Shown piece after piece: positions 8,390-22,688 of a stretch of DNA of 44,236 nucleotides. The position numbers were made by a program, and so were the translations under genes. The number at the start of each line of letters is the position of its first letter. Position 1 is the first letter of the stretch. A model generated the notes under the pieces. It saw only the letters and a program-made list of their open reading frames with translations, did not search any database and had not been told where the DNA came from. This DNA is from Staphylococcus arlettae (GTDB taxonomy: Bacteria; Bacillota; Bacilli; Staphylococcales; Staphylococcaceae): positions 50,693-94,928 of the forward strand of contig NZ_PPQB01000015.1 in assembly GCF_002902345.1 (NCBI RefSeq), read 5' to 3'.

Positions 8390-9859
8390 GTGCAGCAATT
8401 TGAGGATGATACGCTTACATTACATAATGATTTATACCAAATAAATATGGCAGAAACATATTGGCATGATGGTATTCATGAACGTAAAGCAGTGTTTGAT
8501 TTGTATTTTAGAAGTATGCCTTTTAATAGTGGATATGCAGTATTCAATGGTTTAAAACGAGCTATAGAATATATTAAAAATTTTAAATTTTCCGAGTCTG
8601 ATATTGAATACTTAAAATCTATAGGCTACCAAGAAGATTTTTTAGCATATTTACAAGAACTTAAATTTACTGGTAACATCCGTTCAATGCAAGAGGGAGA
8701 ATTATGTTTTGGTAATGAACCATTAATGCGAGTAGAAGCGCCATTGATTCAAGCGCAATTAATAGAAACAATGCTCTTGAATATAGTTAATTTCCATACT
8801 TTGATTGCGACTAAAGCAAGTCGTATTCGTCAAGTTGCAAATGATGATGTATTAATGGAATTTGGTACGCGCAGAGCACAGGAAGCAGATGCAGCAGTTT
8901 GGGGAGCTCGTGCTGCATATATTGGTGGCTTTAATTCAACAAGTAACGTACGTTCAGGAAAATTATTTGATATTCCAGTGTCAGGAACACATGCACATGC
9001 AATGGTGCAAACATACGGAGACGAATATATTGCTTTTAAAAAGTATGCTGAACGCCATAAAGACTGCGTATTTTTAGTGGATACGTTCCACACTTTAAAA
9101 TCAGGGGTACCAAATGCAATCAAAGTTGCAAAAGAATTAGGTGATCAAATTAATTTTGTAGGTATCCGATTGGATTCTGGTGATATAGCATATTTATCAA
9201 AAGAAGCACGTAGAATGTTAGATGAAGCTGGCTTTACAGATGCTAAAATCATAGTCTCTAACGACCTAGATGAACAAACGATAACAAGTTTAAAATCACA
9301 AGGTGCTAAAGTTGATTCGTGGGGAGTAGGGACGAAATTAATTACTGGTTATGATCAACCTGCCTTAGGTGCTGTATATAAATTAGTGGCTATAGAAGAT
9401 GCAGATGGTAATTACGTAGATCGTATCAAATTATCAAATAATGCTGAAAAAGTAACCACACCGGGTAAAAAGAATGTGTACCGTATTATTAATAAAAAGA
9501 CGAATAAAGCTGAAGGTGATTATATTACCTTGTCTCATGAAGATCCTAATGCAGAATCACCGTTGAAATTATTCCATCCTGTTCATACGTACAAAATGAA
9601 ATTTATAAAGTCCTTTGTTGCTAAAGATTTACATCATGATATTTTTGAAAACGGGAAGTTGGTTTATGATGTACCTACAGAAAGAGAAGCACAGCTCTAT
9701 TTGAAAGATTGTTTATCTCATCTATGGGAAGAAAATAAACGTTATTTAAATCCACAAGAATATCCTGTAGATTTAAGCACTGCATGTTGGGAAAATAAAC
9801 ATAAACGTATATTTGAAGTTGCAGAACATGTGAAGGAGATGGAGGAAGAAAATGAGTAA
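8390..9859 (+). CDS. pncB: Nicotinate phosphoribosyltransferase
   Basis: It joins nicotinate to PRPP, with ATP hydrolysis, to give nicotinate mononucleotide in the Preiss-Handler NAD pathway. The 489-residue protein starts with a GTG codon, supported by GGAGAG 7 bases upstream. Family motifs include [10 protein letters not shown] near residue 11, FGTRRAQ (158-164) and SGTHAHAM (198-205). One of His201 and His203 should be the phosphorylated histidine. It overlaps nadE by 8 bp, so translation of the two is coupled. Nicotinamidase, encoded at 2483, should supply its substrate. Confidence 0.97.
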   Translation: MQQFEDDTLTLHNDLYQINMAETYWHDGIHERKAVFDLYFRSMPFNSGYAVFNGLKRAIEYIKNFKFSESDIEYLKSIGYQEDFLAYLQELKFTGNIRSMQEGELCFGNEPLMRVEAPLIQAQLIETMLLNIVNFHTLIATKASRIRQVANDDVLMEFGTRRAQEADAAVWGARAAYIGGFNSTSNVRSGKLFDIPVSGTHAHAMVQTYGDEYIAFKKYAERHKDCVFLVDTFHTLKSGVPNAIKVAKELGDQINFVGIRLDSGDIAYLSKEARRMLDEAGFTDAKIIVSNDLDEQTITSLKSQGAKVDSWGVGTKLITGYDQPALGAVYKLVAIEDADGNYVDRIKLSNNAEKVTTPGKKNVYRIINKKTNKAEGDYITLSHEDPNAESPLKLFHPVHTYKMKFIKSFVAKDLHHDIFENGKLVYDVPTEREAQLYLKDCLSHLWEENKRYLNPQEYPVDLSTACWENKHKRIFEVAEHVKEMEEENE

Positions 9860-10697
9860 TTTACAAGATATTGTCGTCAACGAAATGAAAGTGAAGCCAG
9901 AAATTGATAGTGAACTGGAAACACGAAATATCATTCAATTTATTAAAAATTACGTACAATCACATGGATTCATTAAATCACTTGTATTAGGGATTTCTGG
10001 TGGACAAGATTCAACCTTAACTGGAAAATTAGTACAAATAGCTGTAGAAGAGTTAAGAAATGAAAACAGAGAATGTAAATTTATAGCTGTAAAATTACCA
10101 TATGGGCAACAACAAGATGCTGCTGAAGTTGAAGATGCTTTGAAGTTTATAGCACCTGATGAAATCGTAACAGTAAATATTAAACCGGCTGTTGATCAAA
10201 GTATTGCGTCATTAGAAGAGGCCGGCATTCAGTTAACAGATTTTCAAAAAGGAAACGAAAAAGCACGTGAACGAATGAAAGTACAGTTTTCTATAGCTTC
10301 AAATCAATCAGGCATTGTTGTAGGAACTGATCATTCTGCAGAGAATGTCACAGGATTTTATACTAAATATGGTGATGGAGCAGCAGATATAGCACCTATA
10401 TTTGGTTTGAATAAAAGACAAGGAAAGCAATTATTAGTCTATTTAAATACACCTGAACATCTCTACAATAAAATCCCTACCGCTGATTTAGAAGACGACA
10501 AACCACAATTACCAGATGAAGCGGCATTAGGTGTTACGTATGAACACATCGATGATTATTTAGAAAACAAAAAAGTGCCAGATGAAGCCCAAAATATAAT
10601 TGAAAATCACTATATCAACAATGCACATAAAAGGGAATTAGCCTATACACGTTATAGTTGGCCTAAAAACCCACAATTTTATAGTGACAAATTTTAA
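9852..10697 (+). CDS. nadE: Ammonia-dependent NAD synthetase
   Basis: It amidates nicotinate adenine dinucleotide to NAD using ATP and ammonia. The 281-residue protein lacks a glutaminase domain, so it is the NH3-type enzyme. The PP-loop SGGQDST spans 49-55, and [15 protein letters not shown] is the substrate-binding stretch. The tail after TRYSWPK is a few residues longer than in the S. aureus protein as I recall it. The ATG has GGAGATGGAGG upstream, inside the end of pncB. The two form the core of an NAD operon; no terminator separates them from the next gene. Confidence 0.97.
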   Translation: MSNLQDIVVNEMKVKPEIDSELETRNIIQFIKNYVQSHGFIKSLVLGISGGQDSTLTGKLVQIAVEELRNENRECKFIAVKLPYGQQQDAAEVEDALKFIAPDEIVTVNIKPAVDQSIASLEEAGIQLTDFQKGNEKARERMKVQFSIASNQSGIVVGTDHSAENVTGFYTKYGDGAADIAPIFGLNKRQGKQLLVYLNTPEHLYNKIPTADLEDDKPQLPDEAALGVTYEHIDDYLENKKVPDEAQNIIENHYINNAHKRELAYTRYSWPKNPQFYSDKF

Positions 10698-10748
10698 TGC
10701 TACTGATACACTAATTTAGATTTAAAGTATTGAAAGAAGGAGTAAGTC

Positions 10749-11327
10749 ATGTCAGTTATTGCATCAAATCCGTGGCTCATGGTATTAGCGATATTTATAA
10801 TTAACGTAGCGTATGTAACATGTCTAACAATGCGAACGATATTAACGTTAAAAGGCTATCGATATGTCGCGGCAATAGTAAGTTTTGTCGAAGTACTTGT
10901 TTACGTTGTTGGTTTAGGACTAGTGATGTCTAGTCTAGATCAAATACAAAATATTGTTGCTTATGCCTTTGGTTTCTCTATCGGTATTATTGTAGGTATG
11001 AAAATAGAAGAAAAATTAGCGTTAGGTTATACAGTTATTAACGTTACATCATCTGCATATGAATTAGATTTACCAAAACAATTAAGAGATTTAGGTTATG
11101 GTGTTACACACTATACTGCATATGGTCGTGATGGTAATAGACTGATTATGCAAATATTAACACCGCGAAGATTTGAATTTAAGTTAATAGAGACCATTAA
11201 ACAAATTGATGACAAAGCCTTTATTGTAGCTTATGAACCAAGAACGATTCACGGTGGTTTTTGGGCTAAAGGTCTTAAAACTAAAAAACTTAAACAATAT
11301 GATACAGATGAAGTGGAAAGTATATGA
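10749..11327 (+). CDS. UPF0316 membrane protein (DUF5698-DUF2179)
   Basis: This conserved Firmicute protein of unknown function has 192 residues. Three membrane segments fill the first half (about 8-27, 38-60 and 67-84), followed by a soluble C-terminal DUF2179 domain from about 90 onward. It matches the Bacillus YebE type in my memory. It starts 51 bp after nadE with a strong GAAGGAG site and overlaps the following small gene by 4 bp (ATGA). As in Bacillus, it is paired with a NETI-motif protein, so the two probably act together. I assign no reaction. Confidence 0.88.
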   Translation: MSVIASNPWLMVLAIFIINVAYVTCLTMRTILTLKGYRYVAAIVSFVEVLVYVVGLGLVMSSLDQIQNIVAYAFGFSIGIIVGMKIEEKLALGYTVINVTSSAYELDLPKQLRDLGYGVTHYTAYGRDGNRLIMQILTPRRFEFKLIETIKQIDDKAFIVAYEPRTIHGGFWAKGLKTKKLKQYDTDEVESI

Positions 11328-11509
11328 AAAAACAACAAAAATTTACAGTTGAAGAACATGAAACAATAGAACAATGTTTGCAACGTATAAGAGAAGCAGG
11401 CTATATGCCTGTTAAACGTATAGAAAAACCTGTCTACAAAGAAAATAAAGATGGCAGTGTAGAAGTATTAAAGCAAAACATCGAATTTGTAGGTAAAAAA
11501 ATAGAATAA
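11324..11509 (+). CDS. NETI-motif small protein (YebG-like)
   Basis: This 61-residue soluble protein resembles the NETI family of short Firmicute proteins ([21 protein letters not shown] near residues 14-33). No function is known. Its ATG overlaps the stop of the UPF0316 gene, so it is coupled to it. The sequence is charged, with no membrane segment or signal. An intrinsic terminator follows 6 bp after its stop, ending the pncB-nadE-UPF0316-NETI run. Confidence 0.85.
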   Translation: MKKQQKFTVEEHETIEQCLQRIREAGYMPVKRIEKPVYKENKDGSVEVLKQNIEFVGKKIE

Positions 11510-11515
11510 TTAAGC

Positions 11516-11563
11516 AATGGTTGAGTTAAAGTTATAGAAAAGCTACTCAACCATTTTGTTTTT
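11516..11563 (+). terminator. Terminator after the NETI gene
   Basis: An 11-bp perfect stem, AATGGTTGAGT (11516-11526) with ACTCAACCATT (11545-11555), is followed by TTTTGTTTTT. It closes the NAD-gene transcript before purB. Confidence 0.92.
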
Positions 11564-11627
11564 AAATGTACACTTAAAAACCTTATACTTTTTAAGTTGA
11601 TTCTGTTAAACTATAGTTGAAGGTACT

Positions 11628-11680
11628 AAACACGAACTTTATACGAAAACATTTTGATAATGTACATGTTTTGGAGTTTG
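11628..11680 (+). promoter_or_regulatory. Candidate PurR operator upstream of purB
   Basis: AAACACGAACTTT (11628-11640) contains the CGAAC core of the Gram-positive PurR box. A weaker inverted partner, ATGTTTTGGAGTTTG (about 11666-11680), lies downstream. PurR in Bacillus and S. aureus represses purine genes by binding paired inverted boxes. The second half fits poorly and the spacing is longer than usual, so this is tentative. Confidence 0.35.
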
Positions 11681-11705
11681 TTACATAAAATCTTATAGAT
11701 GATAG

Positions 11706-13013
<1,308 letters not shown>

Positions 13014-13069
13014 AATAGCGTGATTACAGCGTCTTATAAAGAATTTCAATTTTTTAAGGGAAATTACTA

Positions 13070-13097
13070 CATTTTAATGCGTTAGTACGTTAAAATG
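13070..13097. promoter_or_regulatory. Dyad upstream of yerC, candidate autoregulatory operator
   Basis: CATTTTAATG (13070-13079) and CGTTAAAATG (13088-13097) form a dyad with 9 of 10 matching positions and an 8-bp centre. The right arm contains TAAAAT, which could be a -10 box. It ends 33 bp before the yerC start. TrpR-fold proteins bind such dyads over their own promoters, so autorepression is a reasonable inference. Confidence 0.45.
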
Positions 13098-13130
13098 AGA
13101 TTAAATTGAAATGTACAGGGGTTGTTTTAT

Positions 13131-13433
13131 ATGCAAATTGAAAAATTAAGAGGACAAGCGTTAGACGAATTATTTGATGCAATATTAACGCTTGAAACAC
13201 GCGAAGAATGTTATCAATTTTTTGATGATTTATGCACAGTTAACGAGTTGCAATCATTGTCTCAAAGATTACAAGTGGCAAAAATGATTAAACAAGGATT
13301 TACTTATGCTACGATTGAACAAGAATCCGGCGCATCGACAGCGACAATTTCAAGAGTAAAACGATCATTACAATGGGGCAATGACGCCTACACTATGATT
13401 TTAGATAGAATGAATATTGAAACTGCAGATTAG
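13131..13433 (+). CDS. yerC: TrpR/YerC/YecD-family DNA-binding protein
   Basis: This 100-residue regulator has the TrpR-like helical fold. The helix-turn-helix is visible in the second half (SQRLQVAKMIKQG, then TYATIEQESGASTATISRVKR). Its regulon is not known to me. I choose the ATG at 13131 over the TTG at 13122, because the GGGG ribosome site (13118-13121) would touch the TTG but is 9 bases from the ATG. In Bacillus subtilis yerC also lies close to pcrB-pcrA-ligA. A dyad just upstream may be its own operator, and a terminator follows. Confidence 0.88.
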   Translation: MQIEKLRGQALDELFDAILTLETREECYQFFDDLCTVNELQSLSQRLQVAKMIKQGFTYATIEQESGASTATISRVKRSLQWGNDAYTMILDRMNIETAD

Positions 13434-13506
13434 TATAACTGAATTATGTGAAGATGTTTCTGTTTGGTCACTTTAATAGTATACAGACAGTTACTAATGC
13501 AACCTC

Positions 13507-13538
13507 AAAGAGTCAACAACGAAATGTTGACTCTTTTT
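13507..13538 (+). terminator. Terminator after yerC
   Basis: An 11-bp perfect stem (AAAGAGTCAAC at 13507-13517 with GTTGACTCTTT at 13526-13536) runs into TTTTTG. It ends the yerC transcript. Confidence 0.92.
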
Positions 13539-13609
13539 GTAGTGTCATAATATAATCTGTAGCTGAATAAAAAGCATAAATGAACTAGATCGTGCAAGGG
13601 GGATAATAA

Positions 13610-14287
13610 GTGAAGAAAAAAACTTTTAGTCTCGTGTTAGTTATTTTGATAGTTAGTTTCACAGTGTTTATTGTGCAATTATTTATTACTGTTAGTAGTA
13701 ATAAGAGTAATCAATATACTGCTTATGTTAAGCCAGAAAATGCATTGCCAATCTTAACAACTGAAGACGGAGTAACTAAAGTAAATGGACACGTTTTAGT
13801 TAATGAACAATATAGTTTGCCGGAAACTTATAACCCAGGTGAAAGTAAACATGCACGTCGTCAGTTAAATAAATTGTTAGCACAAGCTGAAAAAGAAGAA
13901 ATTGATTTAAAATATAGAAGCGGTTTTAGAAGCTACGAAGAACAACAAAAACTCATCAAGCAAGCGATTAAACAAGATGGCCGACAGAAAGCATATGATT
14001 ATACTGCGAAACCTGGTCATTCTGAACATCAAACAGGACTTGCTTTTGATGTTGGAACAGATGCCCCTTTATCCAATTTTAAGAAAGAATTTGGTCACTC
14101 TAAAGAAGGGCGCTGGCTAGCAAAGCATGCTAAACAATATGGATTTATTATACGTTATCCTAAAGGGGAAGAAGATTGGACAGGGTATGAATATGAACCG
14201 TGGCATTTAAGATATGTGGGTGACAGTTTAGCTCATACAATACATGAAGAGCAGACTAGCTTAGAAAAATATTATAATTTAAAATAA
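13610..14287 (+). CDS. Membrane-anchored D-alanyl-D-alanine carboxypeptidase (VanY/M15B family)
   Basis: This zinc peptidase should trim the terminal D-alanine from peptidoglycan stems outside the membrane. The 225-residue protein has one N-terminal membrane anchor (about 6-28) and no lipobox. Zinc ligands are His140 and Asp147 in GHSEHQTGLAFDVG, and His199 in EPWHLRYVG, with catalytic Glu196. SGFRSYEEQ (104-112) is the usual substrate-side motif. The start is GTG, with AAGGGGGA upstream. It is monocistronic, flanked by terminators. A vancomycin-resistance role is not implied: no van ligase genes are present. Confidence 0.92.
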   Translation: MKKKTFSLVLVILIVSFTVFIVQLFITVSSNKSNQYTAYVKPENALPILTTEDGVTKVNGHVLVNEQYSLPETYNPGESKHARRQLNKLLAQAEKEEIDLKYRSGFRSYEEQQKLIKQAIKQDGRQKAYDYTAKPGHSEHQTGLAFDVGTDAPLSNFKKEFGHSKEGRWLAKHAKQYGFIIRYPKGEEDWTGYEYEPWHLRYVGDSLAHTIHEEQTSLEKYYNLK

Positions 14288-14291
14288 TATG

Positions 14292-14320
14292 GCATTTAAC
14301 GACGGTTTTTTATTAAATGC
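14292..14320 (+). repeat. Small hairpin after the carboxypeptidase gene
   Basis: GCATTTAA (14292-14299) pairs with TTAAATGC (14313-14320) right after the stop codon. A T-run lies in its loop rather than after it, so alone it is not a good terminator. Confidence 0.45.
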
Positions 14321-14326
14321 AGCTAC

Positions 14327-14357
14327 AAAATCATCTTAAAATTTAAGGTGATTTTTT
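14327..14357 (+). terminator. Terminator after the carboxypeptidase gene
   Basis: AAAATCATCTT (14327-14337) pairs with AAGGTGATTTT (14345-14355) with one G-U pair, then TT and G. It ends the carboxypeptidase transcript before the pcrB promoter region, which has a TATAAT at 14391-14396. Confidence 0.85.
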
Positions 14358-14428
14358 GTTGCAATTTTAGAACTCAAATCATAAAAATGCTATAATCAGA
14401 TGTATGCTATAAGAAGGAGTAACATGCA

Positions 14429-15117
14429 ATGTATAACATTAAAGAATGGCAACATATTTTTAAATTAGACCCAGCAAAAGATATAAGTGATGCGGACTTA
14501 GAGTCCATTTGTGAGTCCAATACAGATGCTATAATAATTGGTGGTACTGATAATGTTACTGAAGATAATGTTATTCATTTAATGAGTCGCGTTAGGCGTT
14601 ACCCATTACCTTTAGTATTAGAAATTTCTAATATAGAAAGTGTAATGCCTGGTTTTGACTTTTATTTTGTGCCGACAGTGCTAAATAGTAACGATGTCAC
14701 ATATCATAATGGGATATTACATGAAGCGTTAAAAACCTATGGACATATGATTGATTTTAATGAAATGGTTTTTGAAGGATATGTGGTGTTAAATTCAGAC
14801 AGTAAAGTGGCTCGAAAAACACAAGCAACTACGGATTTAACAATTGAAGATGTTGAAGCGTATGCACAAATGATTAACAACATGTATAAATTACCAATCA
14901 TGTATTTAGAATATAGTGGACAATATGGAGATGTCGAGATTGTACGCAGTGCCGCAGAAATGCTTACTGAAACTCAGTTGTTTTATGGTGGTGGGATAGT
15001 TGATTTAGATACTGCAACTGAAATGGCAACGTATGCAGATACAATTATAGTTGGAGACATCATCTATCAAGACATAAAAAAAGCGTTAAAAACAGTGAAA
15101 ATAAAGGAGTTACATAA

Positions 15118-15121
<4 letters not shown>
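14429..15121 (+). CDS. pcrB: Heptaprenylglyceryl phosphate synthase
   Basis: It transfers a heptaprenyl chain to glycerol-1-phosphate, making an archaeal-type ether lipid precursor found in Bacillales. The 230-residue TIM-barrel protein shows IIGGTDNVT near residue 36 and the phosphate-binding [10 protein letters not shown] near residue 190. The ATG is chosen over an out-of-frame ATG 5 bases upstream; AGAAGGAG is well placed. Its TGA overlaps the pcrA ATG (ATGA), so it heads the pcrB-pcrA-ligA-camS operon. Confidence 0.95.
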
Positions 15122-19327
<4,206 letters not shown>

Positions 19328-19339
19328 AGGAGATAGTGC

Positions 19340-20554
19340 ATGAAACGGACATTATTACTAATCATCTCAGCAATTATCGTATTATCAGCATGTGGCAATT
19401 CGGAAGAAAATAAAAAAGACTCAGATAATTCCAATGAGCAAGCAACAGAAAATAAAAAAGGCTCTGTGAAGGAAATAGCGACAGATAAAAATGTACAAGG
19501 TAATAATTATAGAACAATTTTGCCATTTAAAGAGAGTCAAGGTCGTGGTTTGCTTCAAGACAATATGGCAAACAGTTACAACGGTGAGGATTTCGAAACA
19601 GGCTTATTAGAGTTAAGTAAACAAGTTTTTCCTACAGATGACTACTTATATCAAGATGGCCAATATCTAGATAAAGATACTACTAATGCCTACTTACAGC
19701 CGAAATATACTAAAGATGAAATAGACAAAATGGATAAAGATGAACGTGAAGAAAAAAATGCTAATGAAAATTTAGGGTTAAACCCATCACACAAAGGTGA
19801 GACGGACCCTGAGAAAATTGCAGAACAATCTCCAGCATATTTATCTAATATTTTAGAACAAGATTATTATGGTAGCGGTGATACAAAAGGTAAAAACATC
19901 AAAGGTATGACAATTGGTTTAGCAATGAATGGTACATACTATTATCAAAAAGAAAAAGATGGGGAAACATTCAGTAAAAATCTAGATGATAAAGAAATCA
20001 AGAAACAAGGAAAACAAATGGCTAGTGAAATATTAACAAGATTACGTGAAAACAAAGATTTAAAAGATATTCCAATTCATTTTGCCATTTATAAACAATC
20101 TGGAAAAGATGCAATCATACCAGGTGAATTCATTGCAGGGACAACTGTAGAAAAAAGTAAAACGAAAATTAACGAGTGGAATGATATTAACCAAGAAACG
20201 GTATTATTACCTTCTGATGAAGCAGGAGAATTAGACGACAATTTGAATGAGAACTTTAAACAATTTAATGATAATTTACAGTCATACTTTAGTAATTTCA
20301 CACAAGCTGTAGGTACAGCTAAGTTTGAAAATAAAAAAATTAAAGAACTTGTTGTCGATTTACCAATAGATTACTATGGTAGAGCTGAGACAATAGGTAT
20401 TACGCAATATGTAACAGAACAAGCAGATAAATATTTCAAAGATATAGATGAATATGAAATTCATATAAAAGATGGCAACAGTTCGAAAGCTTTAATTAGT
20501 AAATCTAAAGATGATGATGAACCACAAGTTCATATTTACAAAAATAGTAATTAG
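19340..20554 (+). CDS. camS: CamS-family lipoprotein (sex-pheromone precursor family)
   Basis: This 404-residue lipoprotein has a 17-residue signal peptide and lipobox LSAC with Cys18, so it should be anchored outside the membrane. The mature part begins with a low-complexity Glu/Asn/Lys stretch and then the CamS domain. In S. aureus, proteolysis of the camS signal peptide yields the heptapeptide AIFILAA, which mimics the enterococcal cAM373 pheromone. Here the same place (11-17) reads AIIVLSA. The role of the mature lipoprotein is unknown. It ends the pcrB operon, 12 bp after ligA with GAGGAG as ribosome site. Confidence 0.93.
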   Translation: MKRTLLLIISAIIVLSACGNSEENKKDSDNSNEQATENKKGSVKEIATDKNVQGNNYRTILPFKESQGRGLLQDNMANSYNGEDFETGLLELSKQVFPTDDYLYQDGQYLDKDTTNAYLQPKYTKDEIDKMDKDEREEKNANENLGLNPSHKGETDPEKIAEQSPAYLSNILEQDYYGSGDTKGKNIKGMTIGLAMNGTYYYQKEKDGETFSKNLDDKEIKKQGKQMASEILTRLRENKDLKDIPIHFAIYKQSGKDAIIPGEFIAGTTVEKSKTKINEWNDINQETVLLPSDEAGELDDNLNENFKQFNDNLQSYFSNFTQAVGTAKFENKKIKELVVDLPIDYYGRAETIGITQYVTEQADKYFKDIDEYEIHIKDGNSSKALISKSKDDDEPQVHIYKNSN

Positions 20555-20680
20555 CATATATTCACAATATGCATACAAAAACGAAAGCGCATGTAGTATG
20601 TATCATTTCTAGAAGATAGTAATGTCTATGATTGTAAACAAAAGAAAATTGTAAGTTAAATATGTGAGTTTATATTTAAG

Positions 20681-20734
20681 GGAGTAAGATTGAAGTCAAC
20701 AATGAACGCGTAGACTTCAATCTTACTCCTATTT
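20681..20734 (+). terminator. 17-bp perfect hairpin after camS
   Basis: GGAGTAAGATTGAAGTC (20681-20697) pairs perfectly with GACTTCAATCTTACTCC (20713-20729), followed by TATTTTG. It is the likely terminator of the pcrB operon, though 126 bp after the camS stop. The rest of the 360-bp gap (20555-20914) is AT-rich with no gene that I can see; a TACAAT at about 20872 may serve gatC. Confidence 0.75.
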
Positions 20735-20914
20735 TGAATTGAATATGAAAGGCACATCGGACAGAGTAATATTTATTTGTAAAAATAAGTAACAATTACT
20801 AAATAATGCAGATGAAGTTAGTAATAAATTGAATATTTATTAAAATACTTAGATTTTTAAGGCGAATTTTGGTACAATTTTGTAATGAATGAGTAAAAGG
20901 AGGCTTTTTATTTA

Positions 20915-21217
20915 ATGGCTAAAGTTACACGTGAAGAAGTTGAACATATAGCAAATTTAGCTAGACTTCAAATTTCAGAAGAAGAAACTACAGAAATGCA
21001 AGAAACGTTAGAAACAATTTTAAATTTTGCCAATCAAATAGATTCTGCAAAGACAAGCGATATTGAACCAACATATCATGTCCTTGATTTACAAAATGTA
21101 TTAAGAGAAGACAAAGCGATAGAGGGTATTCCTCAAGAGCAAGCATTAAAAAATGCAAAAGAAACGGAAGATGGACAATTTAAAGTACCATCTATCATGA
21201 ATGAGGAGGACGCTTAA
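20915..21217 (+). CDS. gatC: Glutamyl-tRNA(Gln) amidotransferase subunit C
   Basis: This 100-residue belt subunit holds GatA and GatB together in the complex that turns misacylated Glu-tRNA(Gln) into Gln-tRNA(Gln). The family pattern is clear: [16 protein letters not shown] near the start, LNFANQID, and the LREDKA loop near residue 72. It heads gatCAB, with AAAGGAGG upstream of the ATG, and its stop is 1 bp from the gatA start. Confidence 0.97.
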   Translation: MAKVTREEVEHIANLARLQISEEETTEMQETLETILNFANQIDSAKTSDIEPTYHVLDLQNVLREDKAIEGIPQEQALKNAKETEDGQFKVPSIMNEEDA

Positions 21218-21218
21218 A

Positions 21219-22676
21219 ATGACCATCCGTTACGAATCTGTGGAAAACCTAATAACTTTAATTAAAAATAAAGAAGTAACACCATCACAAATTGTAAGTG
21301 ATATATATGATGCAATTGAAGAAACAGATCCTACAATAAAATCATTTTTAGCTTTAGATAAAGAAAATGCATTACAAAAAGCTAAAGAATTAGATGACTT
21401 ACAAGCTAAAGATCAAATGGAAGGTAAACTTTTTGGTATTCCAATGGGAATCAAAGATAACATTATTACTGAAGGTGTCGAAACGACATGTGCTAGTAAA
21501 ATGTTAGAAGGCTTTGTACCGATATATGAATCAACAGTGATGAATAAATTGAAAGCTGAAAATGCTGTATTAGTCGGGAAAGTAAATTTAGATGAATTTG
21601 CAATGGGTGGTTCTACAGAAACTTCTTATTTCAAGAAAACAGTAAACCCATTCGATCATACAGCTGTACCTGGTGGTTCTTCTGGTGGCTCTGCAGCAGC
21701 AGTAGCAGCTGGTTTAGTTCCATTTACATTAGGTACTGATACAGGAGGTTCCATTCGTCAACCTGCAGCATATTGCGGCATAGTTGGGATGAAACCTACA
21801 TACGGAAGAGTATCACGTTTTGGACTTGTAGCATTTGCCTCTTCATTAGACCAAATTGGACCATTAACGCGCAACGTTAAAGATAATGCATTAGTGCTTG
21901 AAGCTATTGCTGGTGTTGATGAAAATGATTCAACAAGTGCACCAGTTGAAAATGTGGATTTCACTTCTACTATTGGTCAAGATATTAAAGGATTAAAAAT
22001 TGCGTTACCTAAAGAGTATTTAGGTGAAGGAATTGATGAAGAAGTTAAGGCATCAGTTAAAACTGCAGTAGACATTTTAAAATCATTAGGTGCCACTGTT
22101 GAAGAAGTATCATTACCAAATACGAAATACGGTATTCCATCATATTATGTAATTGCATCATCAGAAGCATCATCAAACTTATCTCGTTTTGATGGTATTC
22201 GTTATGGTTATCATTCACCAGAAGCAAACTCACTTGAAGAATTATATAAAATGTCAAGAAGTGAAGGCTTCGGCGAAGAAGTAAAACGTCGTATTTTCTT
22301 AGGAACATTCGCTCTAAGTTCTGGATACTATGATGCATTTTATAAAAAATCACAAAAAGTTAGAACATTAATTAAAAACGACTTCGATAATATCTTTGAA
22401 GATTATGATGTAGTAGTAGGACCAACAACACCTACAACTGCTTTCAACATTGGAGATGAAATTGACGATCCTTTAACAATGTATGCAAATGACCTATTAA
22501 CTACACCAGTTAACTTAGCTGGGTTACCAGGTATTTCTGTTCCTTGTGGTCAATCAAATGGTCGCCCAATTGGCTTACAATTCATTGGTAAACCGTTCGA
22601 TGAAAAAACGTTATATCGTGTCGCTTATCAATATGAAACTAAATTTAATCTTCATGATGAATACGAAAACTTATAA
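21219..22676 (+). CDS. gatA: Glutamyl-tRNA(Gln) amidotransferase subunit A
   Basis: This amidase-signature enzyme frees ammonia from glutamine and passes it to GatB. In the 485-residue protein the Ser-cisSer-Lys triad is Lys79 (MGIKD), Ser154 ([15 protein letters not shown]) and Ser178 (GTDTGGSIR). The ATG at 21219 is chosen since GAGGAGGA lies 8 bases upstream; an extension to 21201 would overlap gatC and lacks a site. It lies 12 bp before gatB. Confidence 0.98.
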   Translation: MTIRYESVENLITLIKNKEVTPSQIVSDIYDAIEETDPTIKSFLALDKENALQKAKELDDLQAKDQMEGKLFGIPMGIKDNIITEGVETTCASKMLEGFVPIYESTVMNKLKAENAVLVGKVNLDEFAMGGSTETSYFKKTVNPFDHTAVPGGSSGGSAAAVAAGLVPFTLGTDTGGSIRQPAAYCGIVGMKPTYGRVSRFGLVAFASSLDQIGPLTRNVKDNALVLEAIAGVDENDSTSAPVENVDFTSTIGQDIKGLKIALPKEYLGEGIDEEVKASVKTAVDILKSLGATVEEVSLPNTKYGIPSYYVIASSEASSNLSRFDGIRYGYHSPEANSLEELYKMSRSEGFGEEVKRRIFLGTFALSSGYYDAFYKKSQKVRTLIKNDFDNIFEDYDVVVGPTTPTTAFNIGDEIDDPLTMYANDLLTTPVNLAGLPGISVPCGQSNGRPIGLQFIGKPFDEKTLYRVAYQYETKFNLHDEYENL

Positions 22677-22688
22677 GGAGTGGAAATA

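Noticed and set aside
13610..14287. VanY-type carboxypeptidase as part of a vancomycin resistance cluster
   Set aside because: No vanA/B-type ligase, vanH, vanX or VanRS genes are nearby. Flanking terminators show a single-gene housekeeping unit.
22057..22353. Open frame of 98 codons opposite gatA
   Set aside because: Low-complexity Met/Leu/His-rich translation, a shadow of gatA codons.
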